Shown here in pieces: positions 9,198 to 16,821 of a DNA stretch of 49,589 bases; positions within the stretch are counted from its first letter, which is position 1; every line of letters starts with the position of its first letter. The stretch comes from Pseudooceanicola sp. HF7 (GTDB taxonomy: Bacteria > Pseudomonadota > Alphaproteobacteria > Rhodobacterales > Rhodobacteraceae), in assembly GCF_011806405.1 (NCBI RefSeq), contig NZ_JAATOW010000035.1:1-49589 (forward strand). Reading direction: 5' to 3'. The translations under genes were made by a program, and so were the position numbers. The notes beneath the pieces are model-generated. The model was not told the origin of the DNA. It was given only the letters and a program-made list of their open reading frames with translations, and did not search any database.

Positions 9198-9231
9198 GGA
9201 CATCAGACGGCGGACAACCAAGGAGAGCCAC

Positions 9232-9849
9232 GTGGCCGACGACAGCGCAGCGCGCAAGATCCACCCGATCCTGAAGATGGGCCTGGAACTGGGCCCGATC
9301 CTCTTGTTCTTCGCCGCCTATATCAAGGTGAAGGACCAGAGCTATGTCATCGCCGGCAGCAGCTATGACGGCTTCATCCTGGTCACCGCCGCCTTCATCC
9401 CGCTGGTGCTGCTGTGCACGGGGATCCTATGGGCGCTGACGGGCAAGCTGTCCAAGATGCAGCTGGTGACGGCGGTGCTGATCACCGTCTTCGGCGGGCT
9501 TTCCGTCTGGCTCAACGATGACCGTTTCTTCAAGATGAAGCCGACGCTGATCTACCTGCTCTTCGGGGGGGCGCTTGGCCTTGGGCTGCTGCGCGGGGAA
9601 AGCTGGCTGCAATCGGTGATGGATGACGTAATGCCGCTGAAACGCGAAGGCTGGATGATCCTGACCCGCCGTCTCTGCGCCTTCTTCCTGGTGCTTGCCG
9701 TCCTGAACGAACTGATCTGGCGCACCCAAAGCACCGAGATTTGGGTCTATTTCAAGACATTCGGCCTGACTGCTGCAATTTTCGTCTTCTTCATGACCCA
9801 GGGCAAGGTGTTCCAGGACTACGCGGTCGAGGATGAAGAAACCTCCTGA
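9232..9849 (+). CDS. yciB: Inner membrane-spanning protein YciB (septation protein A family)
   Basis: 205 residues with about five to six transmembrane helices. The pattern KMGLELGPILLFFAAY near residue 14, the segment LNDDRFFKMKPTLIYLLFG near 88, and LNELIWR near 158 are typical of YciB/IspZ. Family members are inner-membrane proteins linked to cell-envelope integrity and division. Translation starts at GTG 9232, five bases after AGGAGAG (9221-9227). A strong terminator follows the gene. Confidence 0.9.
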   Translation: MADDSAARKIHPILKMGLELGPILLFFAAYIKVKDQSYVIAGSSYDGFILVTAAFIPLVLLCTGILWALTGKLSKMQLVTAVLITVFGGLSVWLNDDRFFKMKPTLIYLLFGGALGLGLLRGESWLQSVMDDVMPLKREGWMILTRRLCAFFLVLAVLNELIWRTQSTEIWVYFKTFGLTAAIFVFFMTQGKVFQDYAVEDEETS

Positions 9850-9884
9850 TTTCCCCGGATTTTCCGGAAAAAGGCTTCGCGCTG

Positions 9885-9930
9885 AAAGGCGGCGGGTGGG
9901 CATAGGCCCTCCGCCGCCTTTGTGTTTTTT
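9885..9930 (+). terminator. Intrinsic terminator after yciB
   Basis: Perfect 11-base inverted repeat AAAGGCGGCGG (9885-9895) and CCGCCGCCTTT (9911-9921), followed by GTG and six T. It separates yciB from the TRAP operon. Confidence 0.85.
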
Positions 9931-9947
9931 AAAAATTTAAGTGAACA

Positions 9948-9957
9948 TTCATATGAA
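9948..9957. promoter_or_regulatory. Candidate MarR-type operator before the TRAP operon
   Basis: Perfect 10-base palindrome TTCATATGAA in a short AT-rich island (about 9926-9965), 91 bases before the substrate-binding protein gene. The regulator encoded at the end of the operon is a MarR protein, and this class usually binds AT-rich palindromes in its own operon promoter. The link is inferred. Confidence 0.35.
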
Positions 9958-10047
9958 ATTTCCTCTACCATGAGGGCACGCGGCCGGAACCGGCACAGAG
10001 AATCGTCGGAGCGGTCGGACAACGTCCAACAGAACAGAGGTGTCCCA

Positions 10048-11079
10048 ATGTCGCTGAATTCTTCGCTCAAATTCCCCCTCGCACTGGCCTTCGGGGCCGT
10101 CATGGCCGGCAATGCGCTGGCCGCTGACAAGATCGACCTGCAATCGGCTTGGCCGCTGACCCTGCCGGCCTCTGGTCAGAACGCCGCCCACGTGGCCGAA
10201 CAGATCAATGCCATCGGGAGCGACCTGCTTGAGGTCAAGGTCTACGACGCGGGCAAGCTTGTCCCCTCGCTTCAGATCTTCGACGCGGTGCAGCAGGGCA
10301 CGCTGGATGCCGGCTATACCTCTCCGCTCTACGTCGCGGGCCGCTTCCCCGGCGTGCAGCTGTTCGGCGGCATTCCCTTCGGGCCGGATGCCTTTGATTA
10401 CCTTGGCTGGATCTACAACGGCGGCGGGCTGGAGATCTGGGAAAAGATCTACGAGGCTCAGGGCGTCCACCCCGTGCCCTGCGGGCTGATGGATAGCGAA
10501 GCCGGCGGCTGGTACAACTTTGAGATCGACAGCACCGAAGCCCTTCAGGGCAAGAAGATCCGCTTTGCCGGCCTTGCCGGTGAGGTGATGAAGAAGATGG
10601 GTGCCTCCATCGTCCTGCTGGGCGGCGGCGACATCTATCCCAACCTCGAACGCGGCGTAATCGACGGTACGGAATTCTCCATGCCCGCCATCGATGTCGC
10701 CATGGGCTTCGAGGACGTGGCCGATTACTACTACCTGCCCGGCTGGCACCAGCCGGCGGCCTTCAACGAGCTCATCATCAACAAGCGCGTCTGGGACGAC
10801 ATGTCCGAGGCCCAGCAAGGCCTGATCGAGAGCACCTGCCGCGAGACCCACGTCTGGTCCATCACCTCGACCCTGCAGAGCAACGGCGAGGCGATCGAGA
10901 AGTTCAAGGCGGCAGGCACCCAGATCATGGAGTTCCCGCCGGAGGTGCTGGCCGATTTCCAGACCGCCACGGATGAGGTCATGGCAGACATGGCGGCCTC
11001 TGACCCGGAATTCGCCGAGGTCTGGAATTCGCTCCAGGATTACCTGGCCACCACGGCCGACTGGTCCGCGACGCGCTAA
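10048..11079 (+). CDS. TRAP transporter substrate-binding protein (DctP family)
   Basis: A 343-residue periplasmic solute-binding protein with a signal peptide (FPLALAFGAVMAGNALAA). It delivers an organic anion to the membrane permeases encoded directly downstream, with uptake driven by the sodium or proton gradient. DctP-family features are visible: GSDLLEVKVYDAGKLVPS, DAVQQGTLDAGYTSPLY, and the ligand-site region PNLERGVIDGTEFSMP. The sequence resembles the 2-oxo acid/aromatic branch more than the C4-dicarboxylate branch, but the ligand cannot be read from sequence. The ATG at 10048 follows CAGAGG and begins the signal peptide. Confidence 0.9.
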   Translation: MSLNSSLKFPLALAFGAVMAGNALAADKIDLQSAWPLTLPASGQNAAHVAEQINAIGSDLLEVKVYDAGKLVPSLQIFDAVQQGTLDAGYTSPLYVAGRFPGVQLFGGIPFGPDAFDYLGWIYNGGGLEIWEKIYEAQGVHPVPCGLMDSEAGGWYNFEIDSTEALQGKKIRFAGLAGEVMKKMGASIVLLGGGDIYPNLERGVIDGTEFSMPAIDVAMGFEDVADYYYLPGWHQPAAFNELIINKRVWDDMSEAQQGLIESTCRETHVWSITSTLQSNGEAIEKFKAAGTQIMEFPPEVLADFQTATDEVMADMAASDPEFAEVWNSLQDYLATTADWSATR

Positions 11080-11124
11080 GGGGGCAGGGGCCGGGCAACC
11101 GGCCCCGCCTTCGGCCAGACCGCC

Positions 11125-11625
11125 ATGCTGACATTCGCCACATTAATCGACCGGTTGGCAGCCGCCATCGGCAAGGCCGGTGCGCTGGTCCTGCCGCTGC
11201 TGGTGCTGACCATCTGCATCAACGTGCTGCTGCGCTACGTCTTCAACCTTGGCCTGATCGAGCTTGAGGAACTGCAGTGGCACCTGAACGCGCTGACCGT
11301 CATGTGTTGCCTCGCCTGGGCCTACCAATGCGATGACCACGTGCGCGTGGATGCGCTGCACGCGCGTTTCTCTTCCCGGAAAAAGGACTGGGTGGAGCTT
11401 CTGGGAGTGATCTTCCTGCTGCTGCCCTTCACCTGGCTGGTGGCGAAGAACGGCTGGACGATCTTCTCCTTCTCCTGGGCGATCAAGGAAGGCTCTCCCA
11501 TGCCTTCCGGCCTGCCGGCACGCTACCTGGTCAAGGGCGTGATGGCGGCGGGCTTTTCGCTGCTGGTGCTGCAGGGCATCGCCATCGGGCTGCGCGCCCT
11601 CTCCCGTATCGTGAGGTCGCAATGA
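11125..11625 (+). CDS. TRAP transporter small permease (DctQ family)
   Basis: 166 residues with four hydrophobic helices. The conserved stretch VLLRYVFNLGLIELEELQWHL near residue 35 and the segment DDHVRVD near residue 70 mark the DctQ family. This subunit sits in the inner membrane and partners with the large permease. Its stop codon overlaps the next start codon by four bases (ATGA at 11622-11625), showing translational coupling to the DctM gene. Confidence 0.92.
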   Translation: MLTFATLIDRLAAAIGKAGALVLPLLVLTICINVLLRYVFNLGLIELEELQWHLNALTVMCCLAWAYQCDDHVRVDALHARFSSRKKDWVELLGVIFLLLPFTWLVAKNGWTIFSFSWAIKEGSPMPSGLPARYLVKGVMAAGFSLLVLQGIAIGLRALSRIVRSQ

Positions 11626-12977
11626 TGTCCGAACTCGCCCTGGAAGCCCTGCCGATCTTCCTGATCTTTGCCACCTTCATGGTGGTGCTCTTTTCCGGCT
11701 ACCCGGTGGCCTTCGTGCTGGGCGGCACCGGCGTGGCCTTTGCCGCGCTTGGCACGGTCATCGAGCCCTTCGACATCTTCCCTGACGTGGCAGAGCTGCG
11801 CATGGTGGGCTTTGTCGCCAACCGGATTTTCGACACGATCTCAAGCTATTCGCTGGTGCCGATGTCGATGTTCATCTTCATGGGCTACATGCTGGACCGC
11901 TCCGGCATCGCCGAACGGCTGCTGAAGGCGATGCGCCGCGTGCTGGGACCGATGCCCGGCGGGCTGGCGATTTCTGTCGTACTGATCGGCATGGTGCTGG
12001 CGGCCTCTACCGGGATCATCGGGGCCTCTGTCGTGCTGCTGGCCACCATCGCCCTGCCGACGATGTTCGAAGCGGGCTACGCGCGCTGGCTGTCGCTGGG
12101 CACGGTGGGGGCAACGGGCTGCCTTGGCATCCTGATCCCACCCTCCATCATGCTGGTGGTCATGGGCGACCAGCTGAGGATCTCTGTCGGGGACCTCTTC
12201 ATGGGGGCGATGATCCCAGGGGCCCTGCTGGCCATGGCTTTCGTGGTCTTTCTGGTCATCGTGGCGCTGGTCAAGCCCTCTGCCATGCCGCCCTACCGCA
12301 AGGAAGCCGGCGCACCGGGCGCGATGCGCGAATTCGTCACCGCCCTTGTCGCGCCGCTGGCGCTGGTCCTGGCGGTACTGGGCTCCATCGTGGCGGGCAT
12401 CGCCTCTCCCACCGAAGCTTCGGGGATCGGCGCGGCGGGGGCGACCCTGCTGGCGTTGGCCAACCGCAAGCTCAGCTGGAACGACTTGCGCCAGGTCTGC
12501 TACGCCACGGGGCGCACCACCGCCTTCCTTTACCTGTTGATCTTCGGGGCCTCCTGTTTCTCCGTCGTGCTGCGCGGCTATGGCGGCGACGAGGTGATCG
12601 AGGATCTTCTCTATGCGCTGCCGCTTGGCCCCTATGGGCTGCTGGCCTTCGTGCTGGGGGTGATCTTCGCGCTTGGCTTCTTCCTGGACTGGATGGAGAT
12701 CGTGCTGATCGTCGCGCCGCTGGTGCTGCCGATCCTGACGGCCTCCGGCTTTGATCCGGTCTGGGTGGCGATCCTCTTTGCGCTCTGCCTGCAAAGCTCC
12801 TTCCTGACGCCGCCGGTGGGCATGGCGCTGTTCTACCTCAGGAATGCCAGCCCGGAGGTGAAGATGTCGGAAATCTACCTGGGTGCCTTGCCCTTCGTCG
12901 CGATACAGCTTCTGGTATTGCTGATCGTGGCATTGGTACCGGGGCTGGCGCTCTGGCTACCGCAGGCAGGGGGGTGA
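11622..12977 (+). CDS. TRAP transporter large permease (DctM family)
   Basis: 451-residue inner-membrane channel subunit with about 11-13 helices. Family motifs are clear: VLFSGYPVAFVLGG near the N-terminus, SSYSLVPMSMFIFMGYML near residue 75, TGCLGILIPPSIMLVVMG near 165, SPTEASGIGAAGA near 262, and QSSFLTPPVGMALFYLR near 390. It translocates the solute handed over by the upstream binding protein. The MarR gene begins one base after its stop codon, so the four genes form one transcription unit. Confidence 0.95.
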   Translation: MMSELALEALPIFLIFATFMVVLFSGYPVAFVLGGTGVAFAALGTVIEPFDIFPDVAELRMVGFVANRIFDTISSYSLVPMSMFIFMGYMLDRSGIAERLLKAMRRVLGPMPGGLAISVVLIGMVLAASTGIIGASVVLLATIALPTMFEAGYARWLSLGTVGATGCLGILIPPSIMLVVMGDQLRISVGDLFMGAMIPGALLAMAFVVFLVIVALVKPSAMPPYRKEAGAPGAMREFVTALVAPLALVLAVLGSIVAGIASPTEASGIGAAGATLLALANRKLSWNDLRQVCYATGRTTAFLYLLIFGASCFSVVLRGYGGDEVIEDLLYALPLGPYGLLAFVLGVIFALGFFLDWMEIVLIVAPLVLPILTASGFDPVWVAILFALCLQSSFLTPPVGMALFYLRNASPEVKMSEIYLGALPFVAIQLLVLLIVALVPGLALWLPQAGG

Positions 12978-12978
12978 C

Positions 12979-13452
12979 ATGGCCGATCCGATGACCGACG
13001 CCAGCGGGCAGCTGGCCATCCTGACGCATATGAAGCGCAACTGGCCCTATTACTGGGTCAGTCGCGTCAACGCGGGCTACGTGCAGGTGCTGGAGCGTCG
13101 GCTGAAGCCGCTGGGGCTGGACATGCCGCGCTGGCGGGTGCTGATTTCGCTCTACGAAGAGGAATACCTGTCTGTCTCCCAGATCGCGGAGATCTCGACC
13201 ATGCGGCTCAACACGACCACCAAGGTCGTGCAGCGGATGCAGGCCGATGGCCTGATCACCACTCGGATCAGCCCGCTGGATCGCCGCGTGACCCAGGTGC
13301 GCCTGACGCCCGAAGGCGATGTGCTGCGGGTTCGTGGCCTGGAAGAGGCCAACCGGGTGCTGGCAGCGTCTTTCGTGGATGTCTCTGCTGATGAGCTGGC
13401 CCAGCTCAACGCGACGCTGGAAAAAGTCTTCGGGCAGTTGCAGCGGATCTGA
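12979..13452 (+). CDS. MarR-family transcriptional regulator
   Basis: 157 residues with a winged helix-turn-helix. The MarR core reads MPRWRVLISLYEEEYLSVSQIAEI, then TMRLNTTTKVVQRMQADGLI and the wing SPLDRRVTQVRLTPEG. Such proteins form dimers that bind palindromic operators and are usually released by small phenolic or organic-acid ligands. As the last gene of the TRAP operon it most likely controls this operon, perhaps through the palindrome TTCATATGAA at 9948-9957; the ligand may be the transported compound. Target and ligand are inferred. Confidence 0.9.
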   Translation: MADPMTDASGQLAILTHMKRNWPYYWVSRVNAGYVQVLERRLKPLGLDMPRWRVLISLYEEEYLSVSQIAEISTMRLNTTTKVVQRMQADGLITTRISPLDRRVTQVRLTPEGDVLRVRGLEEANRVLAASFVDVSADELAQLNATLEKVFGQLQRI

Positions 13453-13543
13453 TCCGGGCTGCCCTGGTGGCCCTTGATCGCCCCGCGCAGGCGGGACGAT
13501 CGGGGCAGGTCATTTCAGCTTGCCTGCGTCAACCTCAATGGCG

Positions 13544-14248
13544 TCAGCCCTTCTGGCCGAACAGGATCTTCTGTTCCTCTGCGCTGCTGATGCTGGCGCG
13601 CTTCTCTTCTGCCAGAGCCTTGCCCTTCTGGACCGCGGGGCGGTTGCCCACCAGGTCGAGCCAACGCTGCAGGTTGGGCTTGTCCGAGATATCCTGCTGC
13701 TGGCCTTCCCAGAGGCAGGCCCAGGGCCAGATCGCCATGTCGGCGATGGAGTAGAAATCGCCCGCCACGTATTCGGTCTTGCCCAGCTGGGTGTCGAGCA
13801 CCCGGTGCAGGCGGCCGACCTCGTTGCGGTAGCGGTCCTTGGCATAGGGCAGGTCCTGCGGGGGTTCCATGCCGGGGGCGTACTTCAGGAAGTGATGCGC
13901 CTGGCCGGCCATCGGGCCCAGCCCGCCCATCTGCCACATCAGCCATTGATCCACGGCGATCCGGTCGCGCTGCGTGGGGCCGCAGAACTGGCCGGTCTTG
14001 CGCGCCAGGTACTGCAGGATCGCGCCGCTCTCGAAGATGGAGATCGGTTCACCGTCCGGCCCCTCGGGATCGACGATCGCGGGCATCCGGTTGTTGGGCG
14101 AAATCCGCAGGAAGGCGGGCTCGAACTGCTCGCCCTTGCCGATGTTCACAAGGTTGAGGTTGTAGGGCAGCTCCATTTCCTCAAGCGCGATGGAGATCTT
14201 CCATCCGTTGGGGGTGGGCCAGTAGAAAAGCTCTATGGGTGCGGTCAT
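13544..14248 (-). CDS. YfcG-like (nu-class) glutathione transferase
   Basis: 234 residues, glutathione transferase fold. The N-terminal thioredoxin-like domain has TPNGWKISIALEEMELPY, the cis-proline segment SPNNRMPAIVD, and the glutathione-binding FESGAILQYLA; these match Escherichia coli YfcG closely. YfcG-type enzymes reduce mixed disulfides with glutathione rather than conjugating electrophiles, and use Thr/Asn instead of a catalytic Cys or Tyr. The helical C-terminal domain includes DFYSIADMAIWPW. The ATG at 14248 is supported by GGAGGACCCTC upstream. It converges with the MarR gene, 91 bases apart. Confidence 0.9.
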   Translation of the reverse strand: MTAPIELFYWPTPNGWKISIALEEMELPYNLNLVNIGKGEQFEPAFLRISPNNRMPAIVDPEGPDGEPISIFESGAILQYLARKTGQFCGPTQRDRIAVDQWLMWQMGGLGPMAGQAHHFLKYAPGMEPPQDLPYAKDRYRNEVGRLHRVLDTQLGKTEYVAGDFYSIADMAIWPWACLWEGQQQDISDKPNLQRWLDLVGNRPAVQKGKALAEEKRASISSAEEQKILFGQKG

Positions 14249-14271
14249 GAGGGTCCTCCGTTCCCCACCCA

Positions 14272-15201
14272 TCATGAGGCATTGGCGCCCCAAGGCAAGG
14301 GGATGGACCAACTGCGCGGCGGCGTAAATGTGCATTCGTGCAGGGTAAGGCCTGTCACTTCGGCGTGAAGGGCCGCGCCGCCCCGCCCGGTCAGGTCGCG
14401 GTAGAGGTCGAAAACGCCGGGGCGCAGGTAGCTGGACCAATGGCAGATCCGGCGCTGCGGCGGGGCAATGTCGTAGCCCATGGCCAGCAGCCCGGCCAGG
14501 TGCTCCGGCGCGTCGAGCCGCAGGGTGGGCAGGCCGGGCAGGCGGGCCAGTCCCAGCACCATGTCCCCCGGTGCAGCCGGCGGCATGACGGAGCCGAGCA
14601 TCCTGTCGTAGACCCGGTTTTCCGCGCTGGTGACATGCAGGCAACGCGCCGTGCGCCCGGCGGGGCTGTCCAGGGCCGCCTCTGCTACGCTGGCATATTC
14701 GGCCGCCGCCAGCAGCAACACCCGGCCCAGCGTGCCCGGCGCAAGCGCGGGCAGGGCGGAAAGGATCACCCGCGCGCCCAGCGAATGGCCGATCGCGTGG
14801 ATCTCGCGCTGCGGATCGTGCTCGTGAATGGTTCGCAGCAGCCCGGTCAGTGCCAGCCCGGCGCGCGCGGCTTCCTCATGGGCCTGCCAGATTGATCCTC
14901 TTGCGCCCCAGCCGAAGGCCAGCCCGTGGCGCTGCCCACCGATCTGGCCATAAAGCTGCCGCGGGCCGGCACAGTCGATCCCGAGCCCTCGCGGCCAACT
15001 GCGCGCCTTGTAGCTGGGGTGGGCGTCGTGACTGGCAAAGATGTGCTGATGCGGGCAGTGACGGGGCTGCGCGGGATCAAAGCGATAGCCGTGCACCATG
15101 ACCACCAGCGGCCCCGGTGTGCTCAGAGCCTCTTGCGGTAAGGGACCGGCCCCGTGGCGGCGCCCCTTGGTCCCGATTGCGTCCATCCTGATCAAGGCCA
15201 T
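14272..15201 (-). CDS. Alpha/beta-fold hydrolase
   Basis: A 309-residue predicted serine hydrolase. The oxyanion-region strand reads LVVMVHGYRFDP and the nucleophile elbow is AIGHSLGARVI (Gly-His-Ser-Leu-Gly). Candidates for the Asp and His of the triad lie in the C-terminal third but cannot be fixed by eye. No signal peptide is visible, so it is probably cytoplasmic. Start chosen at MALIRMDAIG (15201); an ATG at 15252 would add 17 residues. Its stop lies 23 bases upstream of the glutathione transferase start on the same strand, so the two are probably co-transcribed. Substrate unknown. Confidence 0.8.
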   Translation of the reverse strand: MALIRMDAIGTKGRRHGAGPLPQEALSTPGPLVVMVHGYRFDPAQPRHCPHQHIFASHDAHPSYKARSWPRGLGIDCAGPRQLYGQIGGQRHGLAFGWGARGSIWQAHEEAARAGLALTGLLRTIHEHDPQREIHAIGHSLGARVILSALPALAPGTLGRVLLLAAAEYASVAEAALDSPAGRTARCLHVTSAENRVYDRMLGSVMPPAAPGDMVLGLARLPGLPTLRLDAPEHLAGLLAMGYDIAPPQRRICHWSSYLRPGVFDLYRDLTGRGGAALHAEVTGLTLHECTFTPPRSWSIPLPWGANAS

Positions 15202-15289
15202 TTTTTCATGCCTGCTGCCCGATGCTGACCAGGACATACCGCAAAACTGCAAACCGGTGATGAAGAGGGCGTAACGGTCGGGTGACGCC

Positions 15290-15318
15290 TTGACCCGACT
15301 CGACGGCGGGGGTAATCG
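15290..15318 (+). promoter_or_regulatory. Promoter of metZ
   Basis: TTGACC (15290-15295), a 17-base spacer, and TAATCG (15313-15318). The predicted transcript start, near 15325, coincides with the first base of the SAM-II aptamer, which supports the call. Confidence 0.6.
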
Positions 15319-15324
15319 ACCCCT

Positions 15325-15378
15325 CGTGGCGCTTTGTTACCGGATTGCGGGCCACGTTAAACACACCGCTAAAGAGGT
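15325..15378 (+). ncRNA. SAM-II riboswitch (metZ leader)
   Basis: This segment fits the SAM-II (metA-motif) aptamer, an H-type pseudoknot that binds S-adenosylmethionine in alphaproteobacteria. Stem P1 is CGTGGC (15325-15330) with GCCACG (15351-15356). The conserved loop core ACCGGATTGC and the 3' strand GCTAAAGAGG (15368-15377), which closes the pseudoknot in known members, are both present. The gene downstream is metZ, a standard SAM-II target. An intrinsic terminator begins 12 bases after the aptamer, so SAM binding should reduce metZ transcription. The 3' tail also looks like a Shine-Dalgarno sequence. Confidence 0.9.
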
Positions 15379-15383
15379 CGAGG

Positions 15384-15566
15384 ATGGGAAACCCCTTTCG
15401 CTTGACCGCGTCTGGGGTTTTTTTGTGCCCGATTTGGCAGGGCTGGAAGGAAGAGCATGAGCACCGATTGGAAGCAAAGCACGAAGCTTGTCCATGGCGG
15501 CATCCGCCGTTCGCAATATGGCGAGGTGGCAGAGGCCATCTACATGACCCAGGGCTTCGTCTATGA
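15384..15566 (+). CDS. Possible leader ORF of metZ, spanning the attenuator
   Basis: A 60-codon ORF (start MGNPFRLTASGVFLC) whose ATG lies six bases after AAAGAGG, the purine-rich 3' tail of the SAM-II aptamer. It runs through the whole terminator hairpin (15389-15424) and ends 110 bases inside metZ in another frame. The peptide resembles nothing I know and may not matter as a product. Its possible role is as a translated leader: SAM binding would hide its ribosome binding site. It may equally be chance. Confidence 0.3.
   Translation: MGNPFRLTASGVFLCPIWQGWKEEHEHRLEAKHEACPWRHPPFAIWRGGRGHLHDPGLRL
15389..15424 (+). terminator. Riboswitch-linked transcription attenuator of metZ
   Basis: AAACCCC (15389-15395) and GGGGTTT (15414-15420) form a stem with an 18-base loop, extended by four more T. 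It lies between the SAM-II aptamer and the metZ ribosome binding site, so it is a regulated terminator rather than an operon end. Confidence 0.8.
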
Positions 15567-16641
15567 CACCGCAGAGGCCGCTCAGGCCCGGTTCGAGGAA
15601 GCCGGACCGGACGAATTCATCTATGCCCGCTACGGCAACCCCACCGTCGACATGTTCGAAAAACGCATCGCCGCCCTGGAAGGGGCAGAGGATGCCTTTG
15701 CCACGGCCTCCGGCATGGCGGCCGTCAACGGCGCGCTCATGTCCGTCTGCTCTGCCGGGGATCACGTGGTCGCGGCGCGGGCGCTCTTCGGCTCCTGTCT
15801 TTACATCCTGCAGAACGTGCTGGGCCGCTACGGGGTCGAAATCACGCTGGTCGACGGCACCGACCTTGACCAGTGGAAGGCGGCGATCCGTCCGGACACC
15901 AAGGCGGTGTTCTTCGAATCCACCTCCAATCCGACGCTGGAAGTCATCGACATCAAGGGCGTTTCGGAACTGGCCCATGCGGTGGGCGCGCTGGTGCTGG
16001 TGGACAATGTCTTTGCCACCCCGGTCTATTCCCGCGCCATCGAATTGGGGGCGGACGTTGTGATCTATTCCGCGACCAAGCATATCGACGGGCAGGGCCG
16101 GGCCCTAGGCGGCGTGGTGCTGGGCACGCAGGAATTCATCCGCGAGACCCTTATGCCCTACCTCAAGCATACCGGCGCGGCGCTTTCGCCCTTCAACGCC
16201 TGGCTGATGCTCAAGGGGCTTGAAACGATCAAGCTGCGCGTCGACGCCCAGTCACGCAATGCCGCCGCCGTGGCAAAGGCCATCCAGGGGCATGAGAAAC
16301 TGGCCCGCGTGATCTATCCCGGCCTTGAGGACCATGCCCAGCACGCGCTGGTGCAGACCCAGACCAGCGGCAATGGCGGCACGGTGATCGCCATCGACAT
16401 GAAAGAGGGCAAGGAGGCCGCCTTCCGCTTCCTCAACGCGATCCGGGTCGGCGTGATCTCCAATAACCTGGGCGATGCCAAGTCGATCCTGACCCATCCG
16501 GCCACCACCACCCATGCCTCGCTCTCGGATGAGCAGCGCGAGGTCCTGGGGATCACCCCCGGCCTCATCCGTTTCTCCCTTGGGATCGAGGATGAATCCG
16601 ACCTGGTGGCCGATGTGCTTCAGGCGCTCGAGCAGGCCTGA
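15457..16641 (+). CDS. metZ: O-succinylhomoserine sulfhydrylase
   Basis: 394-residue PLP enzyme of the Cys/Met metabolism family. It makes homocysteine from O-succinylhomoserine (or the acetyl ester) and sulfide, the direct-sulfhydrylation route to methionine, in the cytoplasm. Visible motifs: TKLVHGG at the N-terminus, YARYGNPT, ATASGMAA for phosphate binding, ESTSNPT, the PLP lysine Lys208 in YSATKHIDGQGR, and THPATTTHASLS near 350. The order and wording fit MetZ rather than MetY or cystathionine synthase. The ATG follows GGAAGGAAGAG. Regulation is by the SAM-II riboswitch and attenuator in the leader. Confidence 0.95.
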   Translation: MSTDWKQSTKLVHGGIRRSQYGEVAEAIYMTQGFVYDTAEAAQARFEEAGPDEFIYARYGNPTVDMFEKRIAALEGAEDAFATASGMAAVNGALMSVCSAGDHVVAARALFGSCLYILQNVLGRYGVEITLVDGTDLDQWKAAIRPDTKAVFFESTSNPTLEVIDIKGVSELAHAVGALVLVDNVFATPVYSRAIELGADVVIYSATKHIDGQGRALGGVVLGTQEFIRETLMPYLKHTGAALSPFNAWLMLKGLETIKLRVDAQSRNAAAVAKAIQGHEKLARVIYPGLEDHAQHALVQTQTSGNGGTVIAIDMKEGKEAAFRFLNAIRVGVISNNLGDAKSILTHPATTTHASLSDEQREVLGITPGLIRFSLGIEDESDLVADVLQALEQA

Positions 16642-16759
16642 CAGGCCGCTGACAGACGGTCTGGGCGGGCGCCACGCGCGGCCCGCCCTGACCGGCCCCA
16701 ATCCCGCGATTTAGTGATCCGTTAGGCACTGCCCCCCGTAAGCCCTCTTGAGGTTGGAA

Positions 16760-16780
16760 ATATGTGTTAACCGCGCATAT
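16760..16780. promoter_or_regulatory. Imperfect palindrome upstream of folE2
   Basis: ATATGTG (16760-16766) and CGCATAT (16774-16780), six of seven positions complementary, 41 bases before the folE2 start codon. FolE2 genes are often under zinc control by Zur in other bacteria, but I cannot say this matches a Zur box. Confidence 0.25.
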
Positions 16781-16821
16781 ATCTGGGACGGCGCCGGCCG
16801 GCGCGCAAAGGAGGGTCACGC

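Noticed and set aside
9860-9871. Palindrome TTTTCCGGAAAA just after yciB as an operator
   Set aside because: It lies between a stop codon and a strong terminator, not in a promoter region; probably incidental.
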